64,000 nucleotides of DNA from Torreya grandis (lineage: Eukaryota; Streptophyta; Pinopsida; Cupressales; Taxaceae), in assembly GCA_037957365.1 (NCBI GenBank), contig JARHVA010003527.1, forward strand, positions 308,501 to 372,500. Reading direction: 5' to 3'. Position 1 is the stretch's first letter, and every line of letters starts with the position of its first letter. A program made the translations under genes and the position numbers. Below are positions 23,168 through 35,935 of this stretch, one piece after another. The notes beneath the pieces are model-generated. The model saw nothing but the letters and a program-made list of their open reading frames with translations, was not told where the DNA came from and made no database searches.

Positions 23168-24580
23168 TGATGCAGGGGCATCCTATAAGGACCCAAAATT
23201 TGTTTCATTTTTGTCTCACAATAGTCTAATAAGTGTATAATAGGTATTAAATGTCCTAATAAGTCCATATGTGGAGTCTATATATCTTAAGGTTCATAAA
23301 ATTTGAATTTTATCTTTTCCCACCAAAAACACTTCTTGAAAATTTGAGTCTTGTGAAGCATTGTTTAAGGATTTTTATGTATTTTTGTGAAGGTGGAAGG
23401 ATTTATAAAAAATTTATAAGGGTTTTTATAATGTATGAGGTCTAAAATTTTTCATGAATATAAAATTCATGGTTCTATATATACCATATAGTGAAAATCA
23501 AGAAAATAAAATGTAACCAAAGGACCTCTAAGAGGGAAAGATTCAAGAATCAATTATGCATCCTTTTAGGAGTGATAGTATTAATTTATTTATGGTAGAT
23601 TATAAGAGATAGATGAAGGTTTTTAATCAATTTTGAAGTAAATAATTTAATGTTTCATTGAAAATTTTTTATAGAACTATGATTTGTTGTTTTGGAAAAC
23701 AAATGTGATCAAAATATTCTCAAGGAAATAGATTCAAAATGTGTTGTATATGGTGTTTAAATGAGTAAGATAGATTGTTATATATTATCTAAATAATGTT
23801 TTTTTTTGAATAAAAGACTCAAAGGAATTAAATAAAGGAATAATCCCTGTTGAAGGTGGTAATAATACAGACCCATGTCCCTACATAAATTATTTGTTTA
23901 CATATTGTATTTGTCTTAATTGACATATGAATGATGTTGGTAGTTATTTTAATACGTGGTGAAAGGATATTAGAAAGTTTGTATAATGTATATTTTCTCC
24001 AATACATAAATAGTAGGGAACCTTGATTAAAGAGTGTAGTTATAGAACCTGAATTGAGTTGTTTGAGTCACCTATATAGTGAGTATTGTAATATCATTAT
24101 ACATAAAGGAATTGAGAATTGTTTCAAAATTTTTATTGAATGATTTTTTGTTGGATGTGATTATAGGTTTTAATAATTAGTGTGAAATTAATTGTATGCT
24201 TAAACAGATACACCAATAATCCACTATTTCCTATAGTCACATATTGTCCAGGTGAACTGTGTATTGATTTATTGAAAAGACATGATCAAAGAATCAAATT
24301 GAAAATGCTATAGAATTATTTGGTAAGGGTGTGTAAATCCACTAAGTGTTTTTATAATATTTTTTATTAGTAATGTGGTAATATATTTCTAACTTTGATA
24401 TAAACCTATAGATTATATAATTTCCTGCATAGTTGAGACATTTGAAATTATAAATTTTTTACAGTGGGTATAAAAGTAGAAACTAATGCTAGGAATAGTT
24501 GTATGAGGAAAGTTTCCCTATTTTTTATAGTGGGTATAAAAGTAGAAACTAATGCTGGGAATAGTTGTATGAGATTACCA
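23168..24580 (+). repeat. 3' LTR of Y
   Basis: It starts TGATGCAGGGGCATCC and pairs with the split left LTR. The end near 24580 is approximate. It contains a local duplication at 24464-24574 that the left LTR lacks. Confidence 0.8.
24464..24574. repeat. 66-bp tandem duplication in the Y 3' LTR
   Basis: 'gtgggtataaaagtagaaac' occurs at 24464 and 24530. The paired LTR at 20230-20280 has one copy, so the duplication arose after insertion. It creates overlapping short frames on both strands that I do not call. Confidence 0.85.
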
Positions 24581-24592
24581 TTTATATCAGAT

Positions 24593-25560
24593 GCAGTTAT
24601 ATGGTATAAAATACCTACTAAAACTAGATGTAACCACCTAGTTGCTTTTAGGTTCAATGTTGCCTTCACTTTGGTGCATTAAGATCTAGGTCTTTAACTA
24701 TCATTCCTTGCCAATTATAAAAACTATAGTTTTTCATATTCATATTGGTTGTGGTAAAAATGGGTTAGTGGGAACATGAGGTCAAGCTACACCAAATATC
24801 CCTCTTTTAATAAGCACTACATAAATAGCCAATTCTCTAAAAAGGGGCTTATACTTATGTAGTTCTCCCTTATGTGTTGATTTTTGTGTATATCATGCAA
24901 TGTGTGATAAGTAAGTACATAGAGTTACCTATATCTTAAAATTTAAAATGTGGTTCATGGAATGTCCCTTCAGTAATTTAGACCTATATATATGTTGTCC
25001 CTATGGTTGATATGGAAATAGCAAAAAATAGGGAAACTTTCCTCACTTGAGTGATTGATTGAGTGATTTTTGGTTTATGTTAGGTGAGGAATGAATGATG
25101 ATTGATATTATATATATTCCAATCCATTTGGATAATATATCACATTAAATCACTTAGGTTGACCATTAGGATATGTTTCATTTTCAAATTGGATGACTTT
25201 CGTGAATTGGACATTTGCATTGGGATAGGACACTTGTGTCAATGTAGGATTTTGACTTGGATGAAAGTGTTTAGGTATCTAGAAAATAGGTACAAGTCCA
25301 AAACCTACAAATATGGAAGATAATTAGGTTTATAACATTCTAGGAAAGATAAAAGTCCTAGGTCATTATAATGACTTTAGTTAGAATTAGAGATAATAAA
25401 TTAGGCATAGAGAGATAGTTTATGTTATCCTTTCGATAGTGGTAAGTGTTTAGAATATGAAGGTACATCCATGAAATTCATTTTACAAGTTTACAAGAGT
25501 GAGGTGATATATAATTCAAAAATTGTGCCTACACTAGGTTTGTTCATCGACTTCTACACT
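24593..25560 (-). repeat. LTR fragment of a Tat-like element, minus orientation
   Basis: The reverse complement contains the core block (gggagaactacataag... at about 24820-24866), and 24660-24990 matches 8000-8240 inverted. It probably belongs to the minus-strand element H to its right, or to G across the Y insertion. Its left end is cut by Y. Confidence 0.55.
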
Positions 25561-27690
25561 TGACTTCCCTACCTTAATTTTTTAAATTATGATTCTTATC
25601 CTCTTATGATGAGTGAAATATTTTTGATCTTGAATGCAAAGGAAACCATAGTTTGGGGATTACATAGCATTTATGTGTCCATAATGAACTAACTAACCCT
25701 CTAATAGCTTGATCCCTTATATTGGAATAGGATGTCAATAAACAATAATTGTAGAATAAAAATAACTCCATTATATGTGTAAAAAGTGATCCAAAATAGA
25801 AATTTATCTCAATAATTGATAAGTTATCTAATGATAACTTGATTAATTAAATTTATTACAACCCTTCTTTATTTAGAGGTGAATTTAAACTCAAATTCAA
25901 TAATATTGGCATTCATACTTACTTATGATAGCTAAGACCCTAAAAACACTTTTTACCCTTATATGTGTATGATAAAGTTCATAATATCTTTGAAAAGAAT
26001 AATAATTTTCATGATATTTATCATGGAAAGATAAAAAATCATAGTAAACACACCATAAATTATAAGAATCATAACATGCACATAAGCACATCAAGCAAAT
26101 AATCACATCATGCACATAATTATATCAAGTACATAAGAACATTATGCATAGAAACCTATTAGGAATTTAAGGCATATAAACCCATCAAGAATATAAATCA
26201 CATAAACACATCATGAACATCAGTATTTTGGACATGATAAACAATATAGAAAGTTCATAAATAGAACTAACATGATAAGAAACATAGCAAGCATATGAGA
26301 CAAGGATCATGGAAACATAGCAAGAAATCATATAATGTGTAAATCAAGTTAGAAAAAAAATGATATTTAGACATTGGATCATACAAAACTTGTATAAAAA
26401 TCATGTCTCATAGTTTTTCTACAAATAATATTATATTTTTATCAATAAGAAAATATATTGAGTATAATAACTTTTTATCATAGATACCATGTTAATGTTA
26501 ACATTAAATTCAACCATATTACATAAAGATATAAGAAAGAGTGGGATGTACAAGAAAACAATTTTCCTTGCATGTTTCCTTTAGTTAAGCAAGCCATATC
26601 ATACAAACATGAAAAATGTGGGGTGTATGCATAAAAATTATTTAGAAGCATGAATTTGAGTGAGTCTTGCAAAGGATATCCCCCATAATTTAGTGAATAA
26701 GGAAATTATCCTTATTATTTAGGCTACAATAATGAACTTGTGACCTAGTAAAGATTATGCATTAATCTTGACAATAAAATCAAGACCACATATGAAAAAT
26801 AAATGAACATGTGTATTTATATATGTGTATGTGTGTGACACCAATGTGAAAGTGTATGTGTGTATGTTTTTACATTTTTTATATTTCTAAAATAAATATA
26901 AAGTGGATAAATAGATCAAATCACTTAATGTAAAGTAAGGAAAATTTTTTGTAGTAAGTGAATTCAAAGCATAGTAACTCATAACAAGATATGTAAAAAC
27001 ATTCCTTAAATTTCATTTCAAAATATATTGTAAGATCTTATTCAAAATGTATAAATTATAAATAACAAATAATTTTATAATCATTTCAATATAATTGTGA
27101 TTTTTTATGAAAAACAAAGAAAACATGTAACAAAAAATATGTGAAGAAGAAAACATTGATAAAGGAAATCATAATGAAAAGATAACATCATAGAAAATGA
27201 AATTCATGAACATAAGACAAAGAAATTTTGGGAAAGAGGCCAGACACATTAATAGGAACATCGCTTAAGCATGAGTAAAATTGAACAACAAAAAAATTAT
27301 AACATCGACAGAGGAAATTTAGAAAGGAATGAGAAAATTTTGGAAACATTTAAATAAAAAATTAAATAAATCATAATTAAGAAATAAATACATATCATTA
27401 AAATAAATAAGAAAACAAAATTAGGACACAATGTAGATATAAGATTATATTTTTATGAAACTCAAGATTTATGGAGTGACAAGTTATTCCAAAACAATCA
27501 TCCTCATTTATTTTAATTGATAATAAAAATATCACTTTCATATCCCATTCATTATTTTGTGTCTAGTGATTTTTATTTTGAGGCCATGTGCACCTTTTTT
27601 GGAATATAAGTTTAAAAACATGCGCCTTACTCTTTCTTTCTTTGAATTGTATCCTCTATTTCTCACTTCTTCATTCTATTTTTATGATAT
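25561..27690 (-). other. Noncoding region, probably the 3' region of element H
   Basis: AT-rich with several 'cacatcatgcacataa'-like short repeats near 26090-26220. It lies downstream of the H protease on the minus strand, where pol genes are expected. None is recognisable. Confidence 0.45.
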
Positions 27691-27699
27691 CTTGTTGTT

Positions 27700-28170
27700 T
27701 CTCATATTTTCAAAAATTTTAGTCTCTTTAAATTATAACCACTTTTATTTCATGTTGAAATTTCATATATTTTTGTATAATTGAAGAAATTACTTTAATT
27801 TAATGTATATAAGGTCTTCCAAGTAACATGTTATATGAATCATTATTAGGTGCTACATGAAATAAGTTTTGAGAGGTTTTTGGACCTAATTAAATAGGTA
27901 GGATTATATAACCTTTTTTTTTCTTTCCATTGTAATTCTTGATAACCATTTATATGTAAGATAAATACATTTCAAAAGTAAAGACTATATAAAGGAATTC
28001 ATTGGTACAAAAATTAAACTTTGATCCATCATTTACTATGATTTCATCATTTTATTTTCTATATATGAAAGTTATTATGAACAAATGACCATTATATGAA
28101 CTATCACTTTTAATTTCAATCAATTTTAAATACAGTTTGAATTTAAAAATTTCATCTTATTTAATTCAAT
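27700..28170 (-). pseudogene. Retroviral-type aspartic protease relic (element H, Tat-like)
   Basis: On the minus strand 'IVNDGSKFNFCTNEF' (about 27995-28045) is the active-site region, with the Asp retained in N-D-G-S. 'LGPKTSQNLFHVAPNNDSYN' and 'MLLGRPYIH' then follow at about 27800-27890. After a stop come 'IKVISSIIQKYMKF', matching the Tat/Athila protease pattern LLGRPWIH..KA.PS..HQ.LKF. A frameshift separates the two halves. The enzyme would cleave the Gag-Pol precursor. No reverse transcriptase follows toward 25.5 kb. Confidence 0.75.
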
Positions 28171-28539
28171 TGTTCCCACTATTTAGTATAAATTGGATGA
28201 GGAACATTGTAAAATTTGAATTTATTGCAACTCTTATTTTTTCCAACAACCATATGAACATTTAAATTTTCATTTCCTTTCATTTTTTTCATTTGTAAGA
28301 GTATTTTTAAATATATTTGAATATTTATTTGGAGGATAATTAGTTCAAGATATTATTGACTCTTTTGGTTGGAATTTGATATCCCTAAATTAGCCTCCCA
28401 TTCTACTACTTCATCATTTTCTTCTTCATTGACACCTTTATTATGGAATAATATATTTTAAACACATTTATTTCATCAAATGTACTTGATATCAAAGATA
28501 AAACATAAAAAATTTCCCATCTTCTCTTCATTTCTAGAG

Positions 28540-29110
28540 GATTTAATCACTAGGCTAAAGAGTTTTTATCTCTTATACTTGTGAATGACTACCTTTTGGT
28601 GACTACTGCCCTCTCCTATGATGTATGATAATAGTCTCATATATAGAACTTGAATTAAACATGTGAATCTCAATTTTAATGTTATCCTTGAGCCCATTAA
28701 GAAACAAGTCATTCAAATGTTTGTCCTTGATTATCTCCACTCCCAAGGATAAATTTTAGAACTATTGAATATAATCCCTAACAGATCTTATTTGGTATAG
28801 TGTTTATAACTAGCTAAATTAATTATCTATCACACTATTGTGATGATGAAATTATTATCCATTATTAAAACTTTACTAGTTGACATTGAGACCCTTATTC
28901 ATATTTTGAGCACAAATCCACCAATACCAAATGAATTTCATAGGTTCTAAATATAAATATGTCATTACCACCATTTATCCATACAATATATATTGTACAT
29001 TAAAAAAATTATCCTTTTGGTTGATTCAAGTGAATGGATCCTTCCCATAAACATTATGCATTTCCAATTTTGGTGTCATGTTTTATGAGCCTACATGAAA
29101 ACAACCAAAG
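28540..29110 (-). pseudogene. gag relic of element H
   Basis: The minus strand reads 'KLEMHNVYGKDPFTWINQKD' followed by 'NFF' near 29015-29085. Then, near 28680-28790, come 'VRDYIQ', two stops, 'NLSLGVEIIKDKHLNDLF' and 'LNGLKDNIKIEIHMF'. This is the Retrotrans_gag pattern: an opening 'G.DP..W......FF', then 'S...Y...F..L......L...FL.GL...I...+..F'. It lies directly upstream of the H protease relic in the same direction. Stops interrupt it, and the zinc knuckle was not found in the 28170-28540 gap. Confidence 0.7.
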
Positions 29111-30028
29111 GCAAAGGATGAGTTGTATTAAGGCTTGCATTGAGTTGAATAAAAGATCCACACTAGTTGGTATAATCATTAGTGAATTATAGTTTATTTT
29201 GTGAAAATAGATGTAAATTCAACATTTTATTGAGTTTTTGTTTGATCTCATCTAATCAGCGATTTATTTTTGTCACATATCCTTTACTGGCCATATCAGA
29301 CTATATGTTTTTCACATTGTACTCAAGTTGGTTTACATTATGATATGTTGAAGAAAATACTAAAAAAATATATCCACCAATTATAATTTATAACTCCATC
29401 TCCTCTTTCTTATGATTATTTATTATAGTTGTATATACCTTTCTTCATCTGATTTTGTGTGGTTTTGCCATGCAAAAGATTGATAATGCAAAATTAATGT
29501 TCACCTTTGATCAAACTTTGACCAAATAGTGTCAAACTTAATTCATCCTCCATTCCAAAAAAATAAAGAATATACCCCTCTAGATTTTGAGATCCTTATA
29601 AAAATGTAAAGAAAGTATAAAAATCCTAAAATTATAGATTATAGAGTGAAATTAATAAAATCATTAAGTTACAATAACTCAATAAAATATGATCACTGAA
29701 CCATTTTTTTTAAATTTTAGCTTCCTTTAGTGATTCTCCAAATTTAATAAGTTTAAAAAAATCACATTGGTTTGTGAGATATATGGAATTATTCAAAATT
29801 AGGGGTTTAAACACACTTTTTTCTAAAATTAAGGCATTGATACCACTTTTAATGAAAGTAATACATTAATAAATTAAAATCACAATATTAGATCACAATA
29901 TGATTGTAATAAAATTATAATAATGGGGAATATATTTAATCCACTTTGAGGGGGGAACCTCCACAAACTTATAATAATAATGGAATTCACAATATTATGA
30001 TCAACCACTAACCACTACCTCATATTTA
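29111..30028 (-). repeat. Probable 5' LTR/leader of element H
   Basis: The reverse complement of 29940-29980 reads 'gaggttcccccctcaaagtg', resembling the LTR core (gattgatccctcctcaaagtg). The location upstream of the minus-strand gag fits a 5' LTR. The ends are unresolved. Confidence 0.35.
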
Positions 30029-30055
30029 TGTGTGTGTGTGTGTGTGTGTGTGTGT
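30029..30055. repeat. (TG)13 microsatellite
   Basis: An uninterrupted TG run. Confidence 0.95.
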
Positions 30056-31014
30056 ATACCCTAATTATCATATGGAAACACCATAGGCTATACATAATAA
30101 TAATATTAATCTATATAGATTATCATATGAATTAAGTAAAGGTTATGTTAGCTACAAGTCAGACTCACATATCTCAATACACCAAACTTGTTAAAGGACT
30201 TCACCCTTTCTCTATAAATGATTAATTGCAAATATATGATTTAATATGACCATATTTTAGTATAAATATGTTGGAAAAATATATATGAGGGTATTATTAA
30301 ATCAATGTCTATATTATTTAACAAAATTTTCAAACCTTTTAATAATACTTCATAAAAGTGCATGAGAAACTCAACTTTTAAGAGATCTAGGTGATAGGAA
30401 TCGATGATTAAATTTATGAAGGTATATTTTTATATTTAGACTTCATAGGGACACATTTAAACATAGGACAACCATATAAGATAGTTAAAACCAAAAATGA
30501 AGTCATGAGAAAAGTGATTATTGTCACAAAGGACACACAAGTCAAAGGGGATATAATTTTTGGTTGGTTGTGAACTTGGAAAGACCTTAAATTAATTTTA
30601 AGGAAATTACAATAGAATTTTGGGTCATACAAGGAAAATTAGATAGTAAATATATATGTTTTCAAACATTCCAATTTTAATTAAGGTATTATCATATAAA
30701 AAATGTGAACAAAAGTCATGTTTTAAGGAAAAACTTATTCAAAATATATGCACATGGACCAAATATGATAAATCATGATAAAAATGTAATGTAAAAGGGT
30801 TTTTTTTAAAAAAAAGGTGTATATAATTACAAATCATAGATACATAGATTTTACAAAAAGATAAATAATAATAATAATAAATATTCACATGTGAGTCACC
30901 AAGGTTGATACCTAAAGAAAGAAATGAAAATGTTTGGATGTATGAATTTATCTTAGTGAAAGTGTAAATAATGCAAAAGGTATAAGTTATACCCACTATA
31001 TAATAAAAGGGATA
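30056..31014. other. AT-rich sequence, no gene seen
   Basis: No coding trace. The end (about 30998-31012, 'ataataaaagggataa') resembles the sequence before the D LTR at 49211-49222 and may be a polypurine tract. Confidence 0.35.
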
Positions 31015-31379
31015 ATAGATTAATATAACTATAAAATTAATGGTGATGAATATGTTTTTTCAAATTATGACTTATTATCATTTTATTCTAGGGTTCCTAA
31101 ACATGCACTACAATTATATTTTATTCTTTAAATGACTCTTATAATTTTTTTTGGTACTTATGACCCTATTATTTGTTAGTTACTTTTATTAATAGATTAT
31201 TCACATTACTTATTACTAAATTTCATGCCATGAATTATTTATTTAGTCATTAATTATTTCTCTACTATGATTAAAATAATGTCCATCTCATGATTATATT
31301 AAAAAACACACTTCACATTTTTTTACACCAATCTTATGTCTTACATTTTTACTATATATAGATACCTAAATCTAGTCAA

Positions 31380-32519
31380 ATGTATTTGACAATGTTATTT
31401 TTTGACATATCTAAAACTAATTAAATTATTTAAAAATATATGACTCTTATTCGTCATGTCTCTATCCATTAACCCATGTGTTGGATTGACCCTATTTTCA
31501 CAAGTATTACTACATAGAAATTCCAAATTCATGACTCAAAATAATTTATATTACTCTAATACTACTCTCTGTTTCAGGCCAAGTGTACATGTTATTCTAG
31601 GATAGGTCCACATTATGCAAATATTTATTATATCATGGACTTTTCCACTTAGACTAACCTTGTCTCCATGACATTTAATGAATAGTTTCCAAAATTAAAA
31701 GTATCCATATGGGTCATCCCAGATGTTTCACAACTTATCTAAAGGAATTTATACAAAAATAACACTGTATAAACAAATCAAGGCTTCATTTGAAAGGGGA
31801 CTTGATATCTATATGGCATATATATATTATATTATTTCACATTGATAAAATCTTTCCTATTCTTCCCAAATTTAATATCAATCACTAGGAGTAGTCAAAA
31901 TCCATATTTAAAGAATTATAAATCAAATAAATAGCTACCATTATCAAGTATCAAACGTAAATTACTAGTTACATGTATATAGTGAAGGGGTGAAATTTCA
32001 CATTCACACTATGTGGGAGAATTATGTGGCTTGATTTCCCTACTTGAAGTCTCTAATTGTGTAGGAAGAGATCAATCACTAATAGGTGTGATTGGGTTTA
32101 GCTCATCTTATTACACTTCCCCTTTTTGTTTTAGGTTTATAGCTTTCAAAAGCAAACCTATGTTTTCCAAGGAAAGGAGAAGGAAAATAGAGATTTCTAT
32201 GCTATTAATAGAATTTAAATATTACAAACCTCTCAATAAAAAAAACTACATACTCTATTTCAAGATATAAGCTATTATAGGCATGTTTTATCATGTTATC
32301 CACTATAAAATACTTTTTACAATCAACAAAAAATCATAACAGCTAAGTGTCTCATTATTGGTTGTACTTACTATATTTAGCATATGCCAGTTATGAATCA
32401 ATTTCAATCAACTCATAATTTACATTGAGATTTATGATTTAATGTCATATATTATGATCTAAATAATATTTCAATGTTTTATACTTATTAAATATATTGT
32501 TAAATTAAAAATAGGGTAA
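31380..32519 (+). repeat. 5' LTR of Tat-like element C
   Basis: It aligns with 47090-48509 along its length, with the core block at about 32010-32085 ('gtgggagaattatgtggctt'). It ends '...gggtaaaaca', just before the primer-site-like 'ttttagtaaccc'. The left end is uncertain and could lie as far left as about 31015. Confidence 0.65.
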
Positions 32520-33290
32520 AACATTTTAGTAACCCAATTTTTACTTGAACATTACTTTTGTGATTTTTTGTTCTAGGGTTTCAATTAAATTCATTATTAC
32601 CATACACTAAATATAAATTTGATCATCCCTTGTTGGATTTATTGAGTGCTAATATAGGATTTATCTTTAACATATGGATTTTAGATTGAATTCCCTATTT
32701 CCATGCATAAAATATTTTCTTCTGTTGGTTTTTAATTCCTTTATTTTTCTTGGTCTCTATAACTATTTTTAGGGAGTTTTAAAACTCATTGGAGATATTT
32801 TTATGTGAAAAATACTCATTAGTTTTACCTTAGTTGTCATGTGATAGGTATTATTCTAATACTCAAGACACTATATAATAATATATATGGAATTTAGCTT
32901 TCACACACCTAACAAGTATACTATAAGTATATAGGGTTTTTTAATATTTAGCCATATGGATCCTTTTGATAGTTTTATTTTATAGTACACTGGTAATTAG
33001 TTAGCACTAGGATTTTATTCTCATTGTACCTTAAAGATGGGATAGTGTGGATATAGGATGGTGGAATCCTTCATAGTCAGTGCCACTTTGGGCCTTTTTC
33101 ACTATTTATAATTGGGATCAATATATTTGAGAGCTTACAAATCATGCATAATCTATATAGTTACTCCCATTCTCTCTTTCCTTTACACATTTTCATGATT
33201 CACTCTTATGTAACCCAATAATGTTAGTGTATTTTTTCCTTTAAGGAACGATGCTCAATTAAGTGGAATCCATATAAAGAATATTCAAAT
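32520..33290 (+). other. Primer-binding site and 5' leader of element C
   Basis: It opens with 'ttttagtaaccc', then 'tagggtttcaatt'. 32960-33245 matches 48830-49105 ('acactggtaa.', 'actatttat', 'atcaatatat.t.agag'), so the LTR plus leader unit is present twice. No gene seen. Confidence 0.55.
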
Positions 33291-34669
33291 TCCTTTGGAC
33301 TCTTCTAAAGTGGATAAAAAAATTTATTTTTTTCAATTTGATAATATAGTTATTCAAGTAATGTACAAGTCAGAAATTATGTTGATGATGAACATAATAA
33401 TCAAGATAAATAAACTGAGCATGATAATCAAGATAATCCTAAGGGATTCGATAAAATTGATCTTAATGGGCTTGATGGGGTAGATTATGAGAAATTTAAT
33501 TAATTTTCTAGTTTTTTGTCAAAGAATTTATCAATATGCCAAACATGTGGATATGTTTTTAAAATATATCCAATAATATAAGACTAAACATCAAGCTAAT
33601 CTTATAACATCTCAAGTACAAAAAGATATTCCATTTCTAGTTGCTAATACTTGCACTTTAGGTGTTACATTTTTTACTATTTCTTATATTCCTCAATAAA
33701 CACCTCTAGTCACATATGTGATGTCATCCCTAAGTATGGGGACATACCATGGTTAAAATAGATTAATATTCCTATTTTTATGAGGAACATAAACACATAA
33801 TTTAATTATTATTCATGCTCTACTACCAACATTTCCTAATGCACATTCCCTCGAGTAGATTATTACAACCTTGTATGCTAAGGTTTACAATTAGAGAAAG
33901 GTTTATCTAGAGCTAGTCATTCAATGGATTCCCATAATTTTATTTATAATACTTTAGAATCTTATATTTAATCTTACCCATTACTATTAGGTTTTAAGCT
34001 CCTAATCTTATACTCTATGAGGGAAAAAGTGATCCCAAACAACACCTTCAATCATCTCATGCAACATGCTTGGATTATGCATACAATGAAAATTTAGTAA
34101 CCAATATATTTACATGAAGCCTCAAATAATATGGTTTGTTTTGGTTTTATGTTATTCCACTCCATTTAGTTAAAGACTTCAACCCTTTGGTAGGTCATTT
34201 TTTAGCACACTTCTCTATTAACATTGGTGAAAACTATCTTATGCATAAATTTCTAAACTCAATAAAGGTATAATGAGCCAATTAGGTAATATGTTATTTG
34301 ATAAAAAAATATGATAGATAATATGACTAGCTCTATGGAAGATAATTATTTACAAGATATCTTAAGACAAAGTTTTATAGGATCACTTCAAAAGTCTATT
34401 ATGTTCAAAAAATTCAAATAGTTTTAAAAGTTGTGCTATATAGTGAATGAATGAGAAGTCAATATCATATATTTGAAAAAATTAAATACGCATAAAATGA
34501 TCCAACTATTTCAAACACCAATTTTCAAAGAAAACAAATCTAGAAGGTTAAATCTAATGAAATCAATAATGACGTAAAAGTAATAATCAATGTAGTATCA
34601 CAACCAATGATTAAAATTAGATTAAAAACTCCACTTCGGAGGAAATTTTGATGTTTAACATCAAATAAA
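33291..34669 (+). pseudogene. gag relic of C, first part (interrupted by element B)
   Basis: Decayed gag on the plus strand, with frames changing often. Readable pieces include 'DNQDNPKGFDKIDLNGLDGV' near 33395-33480 and 'NMTSSMEDNYLQDILRQSFI' near 34318-34380. Its assignment rests mainly on position: it follows the leader and is directly continued, after B is removed, by the knuckle and protease at 43957-44790. The break point is exact at CATAT (34670-34674). Confidence 0.55.
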
Positions 34670-35210
34670 CATATTGTTGAATAAAAATTACTGAGACTAG
34701 GGGGGTGAATCAATATTCAAAACCATTCCTATCAATTTCACTTAAGCATTCATGAACCAACTAAATAAGCATATAGATCTAGAAACCATAAACACCAATC
34801 CAAAAGAGCATGAAACATAAGAAAACATCACATATGTGGGAAAATATCAAGGGGAATAAAAAAATATGATATTTAATATGAAATATAGTATTATAATATA
34901 AACACCAACTTTATTGAATCACCAACTTCACATGAAACACCAACCCCAAATAGTTAAGCACCAACTTTGTTAGGCTTTAACAAACACCCAGTTGCAAGGA
35001 GACACCAAAAACATAGATGAATCATTTACATAATGGATTTAATCACCTTAATAACAAGTTATTTCTTATATAATATATTATGATCTCCTTCCTCAACTCT
35101 TCACACACTCCTATCCCTCTCAAACAAGCCTTCTTCGCTTAACAAGCCCTTTTCTTGACTTGATTAGGTCATATAACCTTGATCCTCATAAAAATAACTT
35201 CTTAAAAATG

Positions 35211-35213
<3 letters not shown>

Positions 35214-35289
<76 letters not shown>
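35214..35289. repeat. (TA)38 microsatellite in the B 3' LTR
   Basis: An uninterrupted run. The partner LTR has only 'gatatatataat' at 41162-41173. Confidence 0.98.
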
Positions 35290-35291
<2 letters not shown>

Positions 35292-35529
35292 CCTTATTAT
35301 ACTCACCAAAGTGTTATCTTTATTTTTTACACTCTATTTCACACACATAAGCCTAAAATTGCCTTATATTTATACAAGTCTCTTGTTCACATCCATATTG
35401 GTCAAATAAAAACCATTAACCTCTTATATATTACATTTAATATATATTAATACATATCATAAACATTTATAGAATATTATTTGAGTCCCTTTATGTATGA
35501 CCTACCTTAATTAGGCCTTATCTCATATT

Positions 35530-35548
35530 TATGTCTCATGGAGACATA
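35530..35548. other. Perfect LTR palindrome, TATGTCTC-3 nt-GAGACATA
   Basis: 8-bp arms with a 3-nt centre, about 855 bp from the LTR's 3' end (minus sense). The partner at 41431-41449 is TAGGTCTC/GAGACCTA: both arms differ but pairing is kept. Confidence 0.8.
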
Positions 35549-35801
35549 ATCCCATTCAGTCTAGTTAGGACACATTATAATTTTCCTTATCTATAACATA
35601 TTCAAACACATAAAATGGTATTAAAACATAATATTACACTCAAATATACCAATTAAAATATCATATAATCTTGATAAAACATTTTAGCTCCAACCACCAC
35701 TTGAAGCACACCATTTTTATTGTTCACAGTTAAGCTTATGAAAGTTTGTCTTGAAAAACTAAAGAATAAACAAAGTTTTGATTAAAAAAATTAAAAAATA
35801 A

Positions 35802-35935
<134 letters not shown>

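Larger units (their letters stand above)
11273..24580 (+). mobile_element. Gypsy element Y (chromovirus-like), interrupted by element Z
   Basis: The ends are two matching LTRs. The left LTR is 11273-12393 plus 20037-about 20290 once Z (12394-20031) is removed. The right LTR is 23168-about 24580. Inside are decayed gag, zinc knuckle and protease on the plus strand. The interior without Z is only about 2.9 kb, and no polymerase is recognisable. A TSD for Y itself could not be settled because both outer ends are degraded. Confidence 0.75.

Noticed and set aside
24448..24682. Two overlapping repeat-bearing frames on opposite strands
   Set aside because: Created by the 66-bp duplication in the Y LTR.
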